From Gimesia alba (GTDB lineage Bacteria > Planctomycetota > Planctomycetia > Planctomycetales > Planctomycetaceae), in assembly GCF_007744675.1 (NCBI RefSeq), contig NZ_CP036269.1, positions 4,505,546-4,569,545 on the forward strand: a DNA stretch of 64,000 nt, written 5' to 3'. How positions within the stretch are numbered: position 1 is the stretch's first letter; each line of letters opens with the position of its first letter. Both the position numbers and the translations under genes were made by a program. This document shows positions 9,115 to 16,681 of this stretch, piece by piece. The notes below the pieces were generated by a model. The model saw nothing but the letters and a program-made list of their open reading frames with translations, searched no databases and had not been told where the DNA came from.

Positions 9115-10272
9115 TTATGCCCTTCGTTTACTCAGAACGAAATAGCCAACGATCAGCACAATGATTAGTCCATTTATGATCAAGAGCCATCGCATTCCCG
9201 ACCCATTCTTGAAGTAAAACCCACCTGTATTTTTCAGTGCATCAACTTTAGGAACAATTTTTCCATCCAGCCAGGCATATTGTAAGTGTTGTGCATCCTG
9301 CATTGTAACTCCCAACCCATTCGGCACTTTTGCCTGGATCTGAAATTCGTTGTCAGAAAATTCATCAAGATGAATGTCAGTCAGAGTCACCTCAGCGACC
9401 AATGTAGCCGCAGGAACATCTATACTATCCTCACCTTCGGAATTCTCCTCACTCACCACAACAAACGCACCATTAATCACTCGAACACCTTTGGGAAGTT
9501 GATGCTGCTGATTAAAAGTTTCAACTTTACATTGATATTTTACAGGCAACCAGATTCCGGATTGCTCAGTAGACTGCTCCACGGTGTACAACATTGATTT
9601 CAAAGTTTCGTTTTCCCCGGGTTTCGTTCGCGTAAAAGAGATCTGTTCCGGCATGCCTCCTTTCGAGGAAGTGGCAAGACGAATATTTAAGCGGTACGCT
9701 TCCGTCTCGCATGTCAACTCAGTAACGCCTCCAGATTGCTTTACTTCAGTCTGATCGAGGAGTAAATCCGAAATTGACAGATATTGATTTCCATCCTGCA
9801 GATAGCCAAACACAGGTGCCAGATACCCCCAGCCAACAGATTCTTTCCATAATGGTTTAGTGGGTTCAAGATAACTAACGAATGATTGGGCAGTGTTGGT
9901 ATCACGTTTCACCCCAATTGAGTAATAGAGAGCTGATCCCAGCAAGGTTTCTGAACTAACAGGAGCCGGTTTCATCTGATTCGGTTTTTGTGGGTCGCCA
10001 ATCATTTTTGTGACGACATTCCAGACCTGTTTTTTATCAAAATCAATTTTCCATTTCTGCGAAATCACATTCGTAAACACATCGCCGTCTTCAGCAATCC
10101 GATCCCTGTTCTGGTTGGTAAAAGAAATCTGATGAATTTGATCTAAATAGTTCAGATAGAGATTCCGGCCACTTAAAGCAGTGTCTCCATCCTGCGCTGC
10201 AGTGGTATCTGTGAATACAAAATGCATCACAAAATACCCGATAATGATCAATAGCGTTCCTTTAGATCTCAT
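9115..10272 (-). CDS. Secreted protein with C-terminal membrane anchor, unknown family
   Basis: 385 residues. A Sec signal peptide (1-26, ending TTAAQ) is followed by a soluble region of about 330 residues rich in beta-strand-like segments with an internal FTRTKPGENE turn. It ends in GMRWLLIINGLIIVLIVGYF and then SKRRA, a single membrane helix with positive charges at the extreme C-terminus. That topology is a stop-transfer anchor and superficially resembles sorted-protein tails, though I see no PEP or LPxTG box. The start is supported by AAAGGA 6 bases upstream. It lies downstream of three secreted Cys-rich peptide genes but behind a terminator, so it probably has its own promoter. I do not recognise the family. 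Confidence 0.75.
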   Translation of the reverse strand: MRSKGTLLIIIGYFVMHFVFTDTTAAQDGDTALSGRNLYLNYLDQIHQISFTNQNRDRIAEDGDVFTNVISQKWKIDFDKKQVWNVVTKMIGDPQKPNQMKPAPVSSETLLGSALYYSIGVKRDTNTAQSFVSYLEPTKPLWKESVGWGYLAPVFGYLQDGNQYLSISDLLLDQTEVKQSGGVTELTCETEAYRLNIRLATSSKGGMPEQISFTRTKPGENETLKSMLYTVEQSTEQSGIWLPVKYQCKVETFNQQHQLPKGVRVINGAFVVVSEENSEGEDSIDVPAATLVAEVTLTDIHLDEFSDNEFQIQAKVPNGLGVTMQDAQHLQYAWLDGKIVPKVDALKNTGGFYFKNGSGMRWLLIINGLIIVLIVGYFVLSKRRA

Positions 10273-10385
10273 CGGTGTTCCTTTAAGGCTGAGACTTTTC
10301 TTATGTAAAGCTAAGATTTACTATTGGCAAGAGCATTCGCAATGCTACTTTCTCAGTACTGAGACTTCTCATGAAAAATTCAAAT

Positions 10386-10429
10386 AAAACACGACTCAAC
10401 ATCTTGGTTGATAAATTGAGTCGTGTTTT
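10386..10429 (-). terminator. Strong hairpin terminator after the peptide genes
   Basis: A perfect 14-base inverted repeat (AAAACACGACTCAA at 10386-10399 and its complement at 10416-10429) with a 16-base loop. Both flanks are T-rich in their respective directions. It sits between the last peptide gene (stop at 10481) and the start of the anchored protein gene (10272). Confidence 0.75.
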
Positions 10430-10480
10430 TCATTGTTGTTTACTCGCTACAACTAATGTATGTTTTCAACTTGAGAAACG

Positions 10481-10807
10481 TTAGCCACCAGCACAATCCT
10501 TAATTGTCAACTGATACGTCCTTGGGGTTTCACATTGAGAATTCCCTTCACAATTGCCATTTGGTTTACTGATGATTCCCTTCTGCCTGTAATCAGTTCC
10601 CCCCTCTACAGCAAGTTTGTAGTTACCATGAGTGCAACCAGTGATTGCTGTGCAGGGCTTATCGGCACTGAAGCCCTTAAATTTGCAATCTGCTCCTCCT
10701 TTGACTGACATGGCCGCCACCTGCTCTGCCGAGTCTACTCGCGGCCCCTGGAACAGGGCAATTGTCAGTGCAACAACAGCACCAACACCAAATAAATTTC
10801 TTTTCAT
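10481..10807 (-). CDS. Small secreted Cys-rich peptide precursor, copy 1
   Basis: 108 residues. The N-terminus is a signal-like leader (MKRNLFGVGAVVALTIALFQ, then GPRVDSAEQVAAMSVKGG) nearly identical to that of the two neighbours. The core holds six Cys (41, 52, 58, 86, 92, 105) spaced C-x10-C-x5-C-x27-C-x5-C-x12-C and ends in CAGG. The leader ends at Gly37-Gly38, a double-glycine site of the kind cut by C39 peptidases, and a C39-domain protein is encoded in the same cluster. The mature product would be about 70 residues. AAAAGGACTG precedes the start. No known toxin or bacteriocin family recognised. Confidence 0.82.
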   Translation of the reverse strand: MKRNLFGVGAVVALTIALFQGPRVDSAEQVAAMSVKGGADCKFKGFSADKPCTAITGCTHGNYKLAVEGGTDYRQKGIISKPNGNCEGNSQCETPRTYQLTIKDCAGG

Positions 10808-10944
10808 AGGAATTCAGTCCTTTTCAATCAAAACTGAGAATCATCCGCAAAATACCAACATGATATTTTATTCTAAAACGAAGAGTCACTAATTGATCAC
10901 TCTACAGATTTTCCACAACCTCTGTCGCTCTGATTTGACAATCA
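10808..10944 (-). repeat. Duplicated upstream region, copy A
   Basis: The 5' region of peptide gene 1 matches the 5' region of peptide gene 2 (11350-11487). The matches include a shared 26-base block at 10919-10944, the ribosome site and a -10-like hexamer (TAGAAT, 10870-10875) at the same distance from the start codon. Confidence 0.75.
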
Positions 10945-11013
10945 AAAAGACAGAGGACAGAGCACCTTCAAAAGAACCCGTTTTTACTGATTCTCTCCTA
11001 GTGAAATAAAACA

Positions 11014-11349
11014 TTAACCGCCTCCACCACAACCATTTGTAGTTAACTTATCGGTAAGGAGACCATTAGCCGGACACTGTGCATTGCCTGTGCAATTTCC
11101 ATTCCGATAGCCTCCTGCTGCCTTCTGATGGCTTGCGTTACTACCTCCTACATAGACAGAAGCTTTCGTGGTTCCTCCTGTGCAGTCTGAGTTGATAGTA
11201 CAAGAAATGGTGGTATAACCACTAAAGCTACATTTGGCACCTTTGACAGACCTGGCCGCCACCTGCTCTGCCGAGTCAACCTGTGGCCCCTGGAACAGGG
11301 CAATTGTCAGTGCAATAACAGCACCAACACTAAATAATTTTCTTTTCAT
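11014..11349 (-). CDS. Small secreted Cys-rich peptide precursor, copy 2
   Basis: 111 residues. The leader matches copy 1 (MKRKLFSVGAVIALTIALFQ, then GPQVDSAEQVAARSVKGA) and ends in Gly-Ala at 37-38. The core differs strongly from copy 1 but keeps six Cys (40, 50, 56, 86, 92, 107), the NGNCTGNAQC motif and a Gly-rich end (CGGGG). A Sec signal cleavage after VDSA is plausible, leaving a short propeptide ending SVKGA. Predicted to be extracytoplasmic and disulfide-bonded. The gene and its 5' region are a tandem duplicate of copy 1. Confidence 0.82.
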   Translation of the reverse strand: MKRKLFSVGAVIALTIALFQGPQVDSAEQVAARSVKGAKCSFSGYTTISCTINSDCTGGTTKASVYVGGSNASHQKAAGGYRNGNCTGNAQCPANGLLTDKLTTNGCGGGG

Positions 11350-11487
11350 GAGAATCCAGTCCTTTTAAACTGAAAATGAAAACCGTTCATAAAACACCAA
11401 CATGGTATTTTATTATAAGAACAGTGGGTCACTGATTGATCACACTTTAGATCTCCCACACCCTCTGTCGCTCTGATTTGACAATCA
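11350..11487 (-). repeat. Duplicated upstream region with -10-like TATAAT, copy B
   Basis: Counterpart of 10808-10944. The 26-base block CCTCTGTCGCTCTGATTTGA plus CAATCA is at 11462-11487. TATAAT on the minus strand (11412-11417) lies 63 bases from the start codon, the same distance as in copy A. No good -35 hexamer is visible. Confidence 0.7.
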
Positions 11488-11570
11488 CGGATGTCAGAAC
11501 ACCTTCAAAATAATCACACACGCAAAAATACAATTGTTGTTGATTCACTCTGGATATAATTCAACAATAC

Positions 11571-11909
11571 TTAACCACCGCCGCCACATCCATCAGATGA
11601 CAATCTGACCGTATTGATGGCAGCGGGACATTGGGCGTTCCCGGTGCAGTTTCCATCTGCATGAACCCCATCCACTATTTTGTAGCTCCCCACCGATCCC
11701 TTCGCTACAGTTACTGCTGCTTCAGACACTCCACCAGTGCAAGCGGGGAGGATGGTACAAGATTGATTCTCATAGCCCTCTTGATCACAACCAGCCGCCC
11801 CTTTGACAGATATTGCCAACACCTTTTCTGCCGAATCGACCTGCGGCCCCTGGAACAGGCCAATCGTCATCACGATCATCGCACCCATGCTTACAAGAAT
11901 TCTTTTCAT
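11571..11909 (-). CDS. Small secreted Cys-rich peptide precursor, copy 3
   Basis: 112 residues. The leader (MKRILVSMGAMIVMTIGLFQ, then GPQVDSAEKVLAISVKGA) is the most divergent of the three but still clearly related, ending Gly-Ala at 37-38. The core has six Cys (41, 51, 57, 88, 94, 108), the DGNCTGNAQC motif and a CGGGG end. AAAGGACTG precedes the start, but the far upstream region is less like those of copies 1 and 2, suggesting an older duplication. First of the three peptide genes in transcription order, about 100 bases after the MauE-like gene. Confidence 0.82.
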   Translation of the reverse strand: MKRILVSMGAMIVMTIGLFQGPQVDSAEKVLAISVKGAAGCDQEGYENQSCTILPACTGGVSEAAVTVAKGSVGSYKIVDGVHADGNCTGNAQCPAAINTVRLSSDGCGGGG

Positions 11910-12014
11910 GTGAATACAGTCCTTTCAAAGTGAAAACTTAAGAAAATCTTCCTTGAAACTTTTATGTGATCTTTCTATTCAAAATGAGTTTACGCGTTCC
12001 TCTGTTTCAACCAG

Positions 12015-12512
12015 TCAGTGATTAGCCTGGAACTGAGCTGTTCTTCCCATCCACCAAAACACGAGCATCCAAGACATCGATAACAAAAGTAGCCCACCGA
12101 CCAGAGAAATTGTGGAAAGATCGATTGTCGTACTCTGGCGCGGTCCAAAGCATCCACACGAAATATCTAACCCTCTGAACTTCACCGAAATTTGAACGAT
12201 GGTAAAAACCATGAGCATCATCAGAGTAATGACGTGCGCAGCGAAATGAAAAAAACGGAAGATAAGACAAGCCGCTAAAACCAACTGCAGAAAGGGAAGT
12301 ACCATCGCAATAAATTGTGCCATCACCGGGGGAATCAATTCGTATCGATAGACGGAACCAAGAAAATAATAAGGATTTCCCAGATGTGGCAAGCCACTGA
12401 GAATCAAGAACCCACCCAGAACCCATGAAACCACGCTGTCAAATAACAGAAACCGCTCATCTGGTTCGATAAGGTGTATCTCGTCTGTCATATTCATCGT
12501 TGCATCAGTCAT
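12015..12512 (-). CDS. MauE/DoxX-like membrane protein with CxC motif
   Basis: 165 residues with about four membrane helices (roughly 27-43, 64-86, 91-111, 135-156) and a cytoplasmic acidic N-terminus. Between helices 3 and 4 lies LDISCGCFG (Cys119 and Cys121), the typical MauE-family cysteine motif. MauE helps MauD in making the disulfide-rich methylamine dehydrogenase subunit, and relatives act in thiol-disulfide transfer across the membrane. No methylamine dehydrogenase genes are nearby, so a role with the Cys-rich peptides is the simpler inference. The start has GAGGAAA 11 bases upstream; it begins 15 bases after the C39-rhodanese stop, so the two are an operon. Confidence 0.8.
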   Translation of the reverse strand: MTDATMNMTDEIHLIEPDERFLLFDSVVSWVLGGFLILSGLPHLGNPYYFLGSVYRYELIPPVMAQFIAMVLPFLQLVLAACLIFRFFHFAAHVITLMMLMVFTIVQISVKFRGLDISCGCFGPRQSTTIDLSTISLVGGLLLLSMSWMLVFWWMGRTAQFQANH

Positions 12513-12527
12513 CGTTGCGAACTTTCC

Positions 12528-13754
12528 TCATTCTTGTGCTATTCTGCTACCTTCAGGAATGTGGTTTTGACTCCACTCGCGATATCCGCCGCGAAACACA
12601 GCAACATTTTTGAAATCATTGAATTCTAGAAATTGAGCAATCTCATCGGCAAAACCGCATCCGGAACTTTGACAATACACGATGATGCGTTTTGTTCTGG
12701 GAACGCCTGCTAAAATCTGCTGACGATCATGTAATGCAGAATTGATCGGAATACTCTTGGCGTTTGGTAAAGTGCCCCGTTGAAAATCGATCGCATAACG
12801 TGCGTCCAACAACAATGGTTCCCCTTCCGAAATTTCCTGCTCGGTCTCGGCAAGGGTGAGTTTGGGGATCTTCGAAGAATGATAGCGAATTGTCACTTCC
12901 GCCAAAGCAGTCGAATTGTTTAAAAAGCCAACATCAGATGCGGCGTGGTACCCCAGGCTCAGAAGTAAGGAAAATCCAAAGATAATGCACATTTGCCAAA
13001 GGAGACTTACTTTTTTCGAATTGATTTTGAATTTGACAATCGAAAATGAATTACTGAAGCATCTCGCTAAGAAATAGACAGCAAAGGCGAGTAAGCCTAA
13101 CCCCAAAATAATTTCGACTCGAGATTCATATAAAAACCCATGTGTCAGTTCTTCTTTTGAAACGGCAATCGCAGTCCCATCCCACTTTGAAAGGAGTTCA
13201 GCCATTGTCAGCGTTTGCAAGGGGAGGGGCGCATCAACAATGCGAACACGATCTCCTTCAAAACCAAGGAAAGCGATCCAGTGATTAAAATTCTTGTCTG
13301 TTCGATTTCCCTGTACATGCAGAATCATTGGAGTTTGAATCCGCCTCAGATCTCGGTGTGTCAAATGGGATAAACTTTCTGCGTGCGCACCAAAATCTCT
13401 GGTTGCATCAATGAGTTCTTTCGCACTACTGCCTTCAAATGAACCGATATATCGGGTCTTGATATAGTCTGCTGGAGTAGTCTCAATTCCCAAAGCAGTC
13501 AGACACGCGTAAAGACTGTTGACACCGCAATAAGGACCTCGAATACGATTGTCGTTCAACGCCGGCAACTGATCCTCTGTCTGCTGTTCGTTCCTCAAGT
13601 GTGAACCCTGAGCGGGTTGATGATTGTCGCCTTTGGCTGGTTGAAACTCGTCTGCATAGGTCGCAGGACAAGCGATCCCAACTTCTAGAATAAAACAGAA
13701 TATGAGAAAGAGATTCGTACTCTGAGATGAAAAAATGAAAGTGTTCCCGGGCAT
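12528..13754 (-). CDS. Membrane fusion of C39-type Cys protease and rhodanese
   Basis: 408 residues. An N-terminal signal or anchor (about 12-34) is followed by a papain-like C39 domain (about 65-205) with GPYCGVNSLYACL (Cys76), NHWIAF (His158) and VDAP (Asp174), a complete catalytic set. Two membrane helices follow (about 213-230 and 251-270), then a rhodanese domain (about 300-405) with active loop CQSSGCG (Cys361, second Cys at 366). C39 domains normally sit on ABC exporters and cut leader peptides after GG or GA; here no ABC domain is present. With an N-terminal signal, both catalytic domains probably face the periplasm. First gene of the minus-strand cluster. Confidence 0.85.
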   Translation of the reverse strand: MPGNTFIFSSQSTNLFLIFCFILEVGIACPATYADEFQPAKGDNHQPAQGSHLRNEQQTEDQLPALNDNRIRGPYCGVNSLYACLTALGIETTPADYIKTRYIGSFEGSSAKELIDATRDFGAHAESLSHLTHRDLRRIQTPMILHVQGNRTDKNFNHWIAFLGFEGDRVRIVDAPLPLQTLTMAELLSKWDGTAIAVSKEELTHGFLYESRVEIILGLGLLAFAVYFLARCFSNSFSIVKFKINSKKVSLLWQMCIIFGFSLLLSLGYHAASDVGFLNNSTALAEVTIRYHSSKIPKLTLAETEQEISEGEPLLLDARYAIDFQRGTLPNAKSIPINSALHDRQQILAGVPRTKRIIVYCQSSGCGFADEIAQFLEFNDFKNVAVFRGGYREWSQNHIPEGSRIAQE

Positions 13755-14283
13755 AATCCTGAGTGTTTCCTAAGTCCTCTTCACCTACACATAAAGCAAC
13801 TCAACTACACAAAAAAACATAACAATAACCACTTACATAGATACAAAATCCCATTTAGTCTCTAAGTAAACAGATCAAAATTATCTAATCAAATAAATAG
13901 AACCCCTATCTATCTCGACCAAACCTGAATACAGACCAGTACGATACATGAGTTCCTTTGCACGTGCATATATAGACATAATTCGTTCACAACATCAAGT
14001 AAATATTTTGGTATTGGTCAGATTTGAGTGAAATCACCCCATCTCCAGGAACAAGATGTCACAAACTGTATCTCAGTCATGGTTCGCGTTTTTCTACATT
14101 TGCTTTTACCCCGTTACTTTGACACTTCACACACTAAGGCGATCCCTTAATAACTTGATTTACTTAAGTGGTTAAAACTTCATTAATCGCTATTCCTTCT
14201 AATGAATTGACAGCCCTTCTCTGTTCATTTACTTTTAAGCACATTAACTTCTTTCTCTACAGTCCTGACTTGAGGAAACTCCG
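13755..14283. other. AT-rich divergent intergenic region
   Basis: About 530 bases between the minus-strand peptide cluster and the plus-strand methyltransferase. It must hold promoters for both directions, but I cannot fix any hexamer pair. No coding potential or RNA gene recognised. Confidence 0.45.
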
Positions 14284-14997
14284 ATGCGAATCCTGTTGAT
14301 CGCCCTGATGACTGTCATTTCTTTGAACATTTCCCCTGTGCTGGCACAGGAAGTGGCTCCTTCTACTCCGACTCAAAGCGTGAAGCCGGGCATCAACAAG
14401 AAATTCCTCGATCCCAATCTGGATGTGGATGAATGGATTAAGCGGTTCGAAGTCGAAAGCCGGGAAGTCTTTCGTGGTCGGCACCAGGTCGTGAAACAAT
14501 TGAAACTCTCTCCGGGAGACCGGATCGCTGACGTCGGCGCTGGTACGGGATTGTTTCTGGAGCCATTTTCAATGGCGGTCGGCAAAAAAGGCTGGGTCTA
14601 TTCGCTGGATATTGTTCCCAAGTTTGTGGAACGCTATGAAAAAATGGCCGACATTCTCAATCTGGACAATGTCACGCCGGTTCTTTGCGGGCAGAACGAC
14701 ATTCGCCTGCCGGCCGGCTCTATTGATGCTGCCTTCATCTGTGATGTCTATCACCACTTCGAATACCCTGCTGACTCGCTTGCCTCGATTCACAAAGCAA
14801 TGGTTCTAGGCGGCCAGTTGATCCTGATCGATTTCGAACGCATTCCAGGCAAGTCCCGCGAATGGACGCTGGGCCATGTCCGCGCCGGCAAAGAAGTCTT
14901 TCGCAAAGAAGTGGAAGACGCCGGCTTCGAATTTGTCGAAGAAGTAAAGATTCCCGCCTTCCAGGAAAACTACTTCCTGCGGTTTAAGCGGAAGTAA
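14284..14997 (+). CDS. SAM-dependent methyltransferase-like protein with signal peptide
   Basis: 237 residues. Residues 1-22 form a Sec-type signal (ending SPVLAQ). The body is a class I methyltransferase fold: motif I ADVGAGTGLF, a later acidic strand end (YSLDIVPKF) and ICDVYHHFEYP. GAGGAAA precedes the start, so the signal is part of the gene. SAM is not known to be supplied outside the cytoplasm, so either the domain has another role or the N-terminus stays as an anchor. Similar exported methyltransferase-like proteins are common in planctomycete genomes, in my recollection. Confidence 0.85.
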   Translation: MRILLIALMTVISLNISPVLAQEVAPSTPTQSVKPGINKKFLDPNLDVDEWIKRFEVESREVFRGRHQVVKQLKLSPGDRIADVGAGTGLFLEPFSMAVGKKGWVYSLDIVPKFVERYEKMADILNLDNVTPVLCGQNDIRLPAGSIDAAFICDVYHHFEYPADSLASIHKAMVLGGQLILIDFERIPGKSREWTLGHVRAGKEVFRKEVEDAGFEFVEEVKIPAFQENYFLRFKRK

Positions 14998-15027
14998 TTC
15001 CTTAAAAAATCAGAGATCTGGTGAAAA

Positions 15028-15064
15028 GACCTGACCACCGATCAGGTCCGCAAATTTTCTTTTC
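15028..15064 (+). terminator. Rho-independent terminator of the methyltransferase gene
   Basis: GACCTGA (15028-15034) pairs with TCAGGTC (15042-15048); a T-rich tract follows at 15054-15064. About 30 bases past the stop. Confidence 0.7.
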
Positions 15065-15065
15065 T

Positions 15066-15416
15066 TCGGTTCCACCATTCCTCCGAGAAAGACCCTCACA
15101 CTGTAAATCCCCCCCGCAGCAAGAAACTGCTAGTTGTCTGTAAAAATATTAAGATCAACCTCACAACCATGAACTGCGTTTAATACGAAGTATAATACTG
15201 TATTTGCGGACACACACCATTGCCTTATACAATCGTCTTGGTGTAAACTGGTACCGATCAAGAGCAAAGACCTGTAATAATTCCCTGATCAAGTCTCTGC
15301 ACTTATTTGGATTGTTTCATTCCCTGAGTGGTTTGTTGTACCTCTTATTTTGACCTGGATCAGCTTCGCCCATCAAACAAAGTACTTAAGGCATAGACTT
15401 CTAAATAGGAGGAAAA
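15066..15416. other. Noncoding upstream region of the 15417 gene
   Basis: AT-rich. A TATAAT lies at 15191-15196 on the plus strand without a good -35 partner. An AGGAGG ribosome site immediately precedes the 15417 start. Nothing else recognised. Confidence 0.4.
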
Positions 15417-16619
15417 ATGTCCCACTTTTGTAGATATCATTTCGTGTTGTCGATCATCCTGTTTCTTCTCATTTCCTGGGGAAACATTTCTCAAAGTGCT
15501 GAACCAAATGCAGATGGCACGGTAACAGTCCCCCTGATCGGCTTTCGACAACTCAATCCGGATTTGATTATTAATGCTGATGACCAAGACCACAAAACAG
15601 GTAATACGAAAGTCTCAGGCATCCCTCTGGAAGCATTTTTATCAGGTGTCAAAACTTCTGCGGATGTACGCAAAGCACTCCGCGATGCGGGCGTCAATGA
15701 AGACACAGCAGGGACGGAAGATTGGTTTCTGGCAGCGCAGCAGGCTGCATCCACTTCAGCCTGGAATACGGCGTCTAAAGGAAGTCCCGAAAAGATGCAA
15801 GTCGATGTATTCTCACCGATCACCGGTGAAAATAATAAATTGGATGGAAGCATCTTTGTGGGACTGGCTGGTTCTGAATTATTTAAAATGCCCAAAAACC
15901 AAAAACTCCCCATCGCGACGATGGAGTATAAAGGAACTTCATTCGACATCCTCCGTTCGGATGCACAAACGACTCAACTGCTCAGAGACTCTTATTTAAA
16001 AATCCCTTCAGGACCAAAAGGAGACTCCTCAAAATGGACGAGTGAAGAAGTTCACAACTGGGCTAAAGGTGTTGCACTTGTTGCTGGGGGGCTAAGCAGT
16101 CGACCTGCAACCTATCGGGCGATTATTTTGAATGAGGGGGCCATTTCCTTTGGTCAACCGCAAATCTATACTCCCGCGCAGAGAGTGATCGATGTCCCCA
16201 AACCAGCGGGAAAACCCAGTAAGCTGTTTTCGATTGACTTTTCTTTTACAATCCGTGATTTAGAACTCAAAAAAATCAAACATCTTACCTTCTGTGCCGA
16301 AATCACTCCTTCAACGGTCGTCTCGCTGCAACTCAAGCCCGATCTGCGTAATCCGGGCGACCAATACCAAAAACTGAAACCCAAAATTATTCCCGGCGGT
16401 CTCGGGGAAAATCAATTAATCTGGACCATGAGTGATCACGCCTTGGAACACGGATTCTATAACTTTACGTGCGTGATGCTTGTACCAGAAGCTCTGAAGT
16501 CAATCAATGTATCACAATCAATCGTTGGCAGAACACAAAAAACATTTTGGGTTCGTGAAGAGACCATAGCAACCCCTGAGATTGTAGTTGAACGAATCGA
16601 ACTTAAATCAAAACCATAG
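15417..16619 (+). CDS. Secreted protein of unknown function
   Basis: 400 residues with a Sec signal peptide (1-28, ending SQSAEP). No family recognised. The middle holds a Ser/Thr/Ala-rich helical stretch (TEDWFLAAQQAASTSAWNTA) and the C-terminal half looks beta-rich. The start is fixed by AGGAGG 5 bases upstream. It is followed after 62 bases by a membrane lipase-like hydrolase on the same strand, and both are AT-rich, so they may form one unit. Confidence 0.75.
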   Translation: MSHFCRYHFVLSIILFLLISWGNISQSAEPNADGTVTVPLIGFRQLNPDLIINADDQDHKTGNTKVSGIPLEAFLSGVKTSADVRKALRDAGVNEDTAGTEDWFLAAQQAASTSAWNTASKGSPEKMQVDVFSPITGENNKLDGSIFVGLAGSELFKMPKNQKLPIATMEYKGTSFDILRSDAQTTQLLRDSYLKIPSGPKGDSSKWTSEEVHNWAKGVALVAGGLSSRPATYRAIILNEGAISFGQPQIYTPAQRVIDVPKPAGKPSKLFSIDFSFTIRDLELKKIKHLTFCAEITPSTVVSLQLKPDLRNPGDQYQKLKPKIIPGGLGENQLIWTMSDHALEHGFYNFTCVMLVPEALKSINVSQSIVGRTQKTFWVREETIATPEIVVERIELKSKP

Positions 16620-16681
16620 AATTTGTGTCAATCATTGCCGTAAGAAAATAAATAACGCAGAAGAGGATTTAATCAACCCAG

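Noticed and set aside
9115-13754. Mau (methylamine dehydrogenase) cluster
   Set aside because: A MauE-like gene is present but no mauA, mauB or mauD-like genes, so methylamine metabolism is not supported.
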